From Typha latifolia (lineage: Eukaryota; Streptophyta; Magnoliopsida; Poales; Typhaceae), in assembly GCA_019914945.1 (NCBI GenBank), contig CM034102.1:14435501-14499500 (forward strand): a stretch of 64,000 nucleotides of DNA, in the 5' to 3' direction. A program made the translations under genes and the position numbers. The notes under the pieces were generated by a model. It saw only the letters and a list, made by a program, of their open reading frames with translations. It ran no database searches and had not been told where the DNA came from. Shown piece after piece: positions 62,817 through 64,000 of the stretch (position 1 is the first letter of the stretch; each line of letters begins with the position of its first letter).

Positions 62817-62852
<36 letters not shown>

Positions 62853-64000
62853 CATGACGTTCCTCTACTTGCAGATGTTTTTGATAGTTTCAGAGATGAG
62901 AAGGGCAACTTCAAGGGTAGCCTGTGCAATCACACTAAAGGAATTTTAAGCCTCTATGAGGCTTCGTATCTATCAATAGGAGGAGAAGATGCACTAGATG
63001 AGGCTAGGTACTTTACCACTAGGCATCTTAAGGAGTTCTTACAAACCCCATCAGACCAACAACAAATCCTAAGAGAGCACGTGGCTCATGCCTTGGAGCT
63101 TCCATTGCATTGGCGAATGCCAAGATTACATACAAGGTGGTTCATTGACATGTACCAAAAGGAAGATGACATGAGTTCTCTTCTACTTGAGTTTGCTAAG
63201 TTAGACTTCAACATGGTTCAGAACACATATAAGAGTGAGCTCAAGGAAGTGTCGAGGTAAAGTCATATAATTGATGCCATAAATGTTGCAAATTTTGGTA
63301 TGCAAATAATAATTCCTAGCTAACACAAGATTTTGTTGTTGTAGTTGGTGGTCCAATATAGGCCTTTGGGAGAGGCTACCTTTCTCTAGAGATCGGCTGG
63401 TGGAGAACTACCTCTGGACAGTAGGATGGAGCTTTGAACCCAAGAATTGGTACTTGAGGGAAGTATGGACTAAAGAAAATTGCTTTGTGACCGCAATTGA
63501 TGATACTTACGACGTCCATGGAACCCTTGACGAGCTTGAGCTTTTTACTGATGCTGTGGACAGGTCATGCAAAGCTCCTAGTCATATTAATTTTCACTAG
63601 TTATACACAACACAAACAAATAAAAAAAGGGGGTTTTAATTCGAGTTACTAACTTAAACTACACAATGGAATCTTAGGTGGGATGTTACAGCAACTAGAA
63701 AACTTCCAGAGTACATGAGACTACTCTTTTTAGCACTCTTCAACACAACGAATGATATATGTTACAGAGCCATGGAAGAGAGAGGGCTGGACATCAATCC
63801 ATACCTAAAGAGAGCAGTAAGTACATATAAACGTACTGATCTACGTAAAGTCCCAACTTTCTAGATTGTTAGCTTCTATCTTAACACGTACTTTTGGCCT
63901 TGTACGTTGTTTCAGTGGACAGATCTATGTAAAGCATGCCTGGTAGAAGCAAAGTGGTATTACAAGGGGTATACACCAACACTGGAGGAGTACTTGGGCA
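62247..64000 (+). CDS. Terpene synthase TPS-b, plastidial monoterpene synthase-like (TPS2), 3' end outside window
   Basis: Second intact-looking TPS-b gene, arising by duplication of TPS1. Exons 62247-62453, 62523-62790, 62875-63256, 63345-63563, 63678-63816 and 63916 to beyond 64000. Exons 1-5 match TPS1 in length exactly (207, 268, 382, 219, 139 nt) and in frame. Transit peptide, [11 protein letters not shown] and DDTYD are present; the second metal motif lies outside the window. Exons 1-3 are nearly identical to TPS1, but exon 4 differs at several positions flanking the aspartate-rich motif: [17 protein letters not shown] here against [17 protein letters not shown] in TPS1. The product may therefore differ. 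Intron 2 carries a TA microsatellite. I infer a similar plastidial role. Confidence 0.9.
62820..62847. repeat. (TA)n microsatellite in TPS2 intron 2
   Basis: About 14 TA units; TPS1 intron 2 has only a few TA units at the same place. Confidence 0.8.

Larger units (their letters stand above)
55754..64000. repeat. Duplicated segment, copy B
   Basis: Repeats 42422-47487 (as 55754-61408) and 50680-about 53260 (as 61403-64000). It lacks the 3198 bp between, which hold RHD3 exons 20-22. Indels relative to copy A: a 552-bp MITE at 58827-59378, about 250 bp of extra sequence near 59647-59897, a 69-bp loss at 60821, and microsatellite length changes. The TPS fragment at 55090-55757 abuts its left edge. 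Confidence 0.85.

Noticed and set aside
1..64000. CRISPR arrays, bacterial operons, integrated viral genes
   Set aside because: No regularly spaced repeats, no polycistronic layout and no viral replication or capsid motifs were seen; all genes have plant intron structure.

Overview
This is nuclear DNA of a flowering plant. Genes are rich in GT-AG introns, intergenic DNA is AT-rich, and there are many small DNA transposons and microsatellites. The protein families present (EPFL peptide, SICKLE, CYP71-type P450, TPS-b terpene synthase, ROOT HAIR DEFECTIVE 3) are plant families. The P450 and terpene synthase sequences look somewhat monocot-like to me, but I cannot name the species.

Layout: 1-5964 (-) is most of a PP2C-type protein phosphatase whose 3' end lies beyond the left edge. 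8448-10722 and 15692-17469 (+) are two tandem CYP71-family P450 genes, separated by 5 kb that holds extra decayed copies of their upstream region. 18407-21115 (+) is a SICKLE-like proline/glycine-rich protein, convergent with an acireductone dioxygenase at 22051-24289 (-). 25529-26024 (+) encodes a secreted EPFL-type cysteine-rich peptide. 27998-30635 (-) is RNA polymerase III subunit RPC9. Behind it lie a decayed fragment of an organellar isoleucyl-tRNA synthetase gene (about 31.9-32.5 kb, -) and transposon debris. 35089-35658 (-) is a small RING-H2 protein, divergent from a complete 22-exon RHD3 (root hair defective 3, atlastin-like ER GTPase) gene at 37319-50034 (+).

The right end is a terpene synthase array. 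An intact seven-exon TPS-b gene (51527-53830) is followed by a truncated TPS fragment (55090-55757), fused at a 4-bp microhomology to RHD3 intron 13. Next come orphan copies of RHD3 exons 14-19 (57764-61242), then a second TPS-b gene (62247 to beyond 64000). The simplest reading is one tandem duplication that began inside RHD3 intron 13 and ended inside a TPS exon 3. The new copy later lost a 3.2-kb stretch containing RHD3 exons 20-22. The duplication carried a whole terpene synthase with its promoter and left dead RHD3 exons as hitchhikers.

Functionally, most genes are unrelated housekeeping or developmental genes: methionine salvage, Pol III transcription, ER shaping, RNA processing and peptide signalling. 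The pairing that may be metabolic is two CYP71-type oxidases and two or more plastidial TPS-b monoterpene synthases within about 55 kb. That is a candidate loose terpenoid cluster, although housekeeping genes lie between them. Exon boundaries below were placed by hand from reading frame, GT-AG sites and family resemblance. Repeat names are inferred from terminal inverted repeats and target-site duplications.
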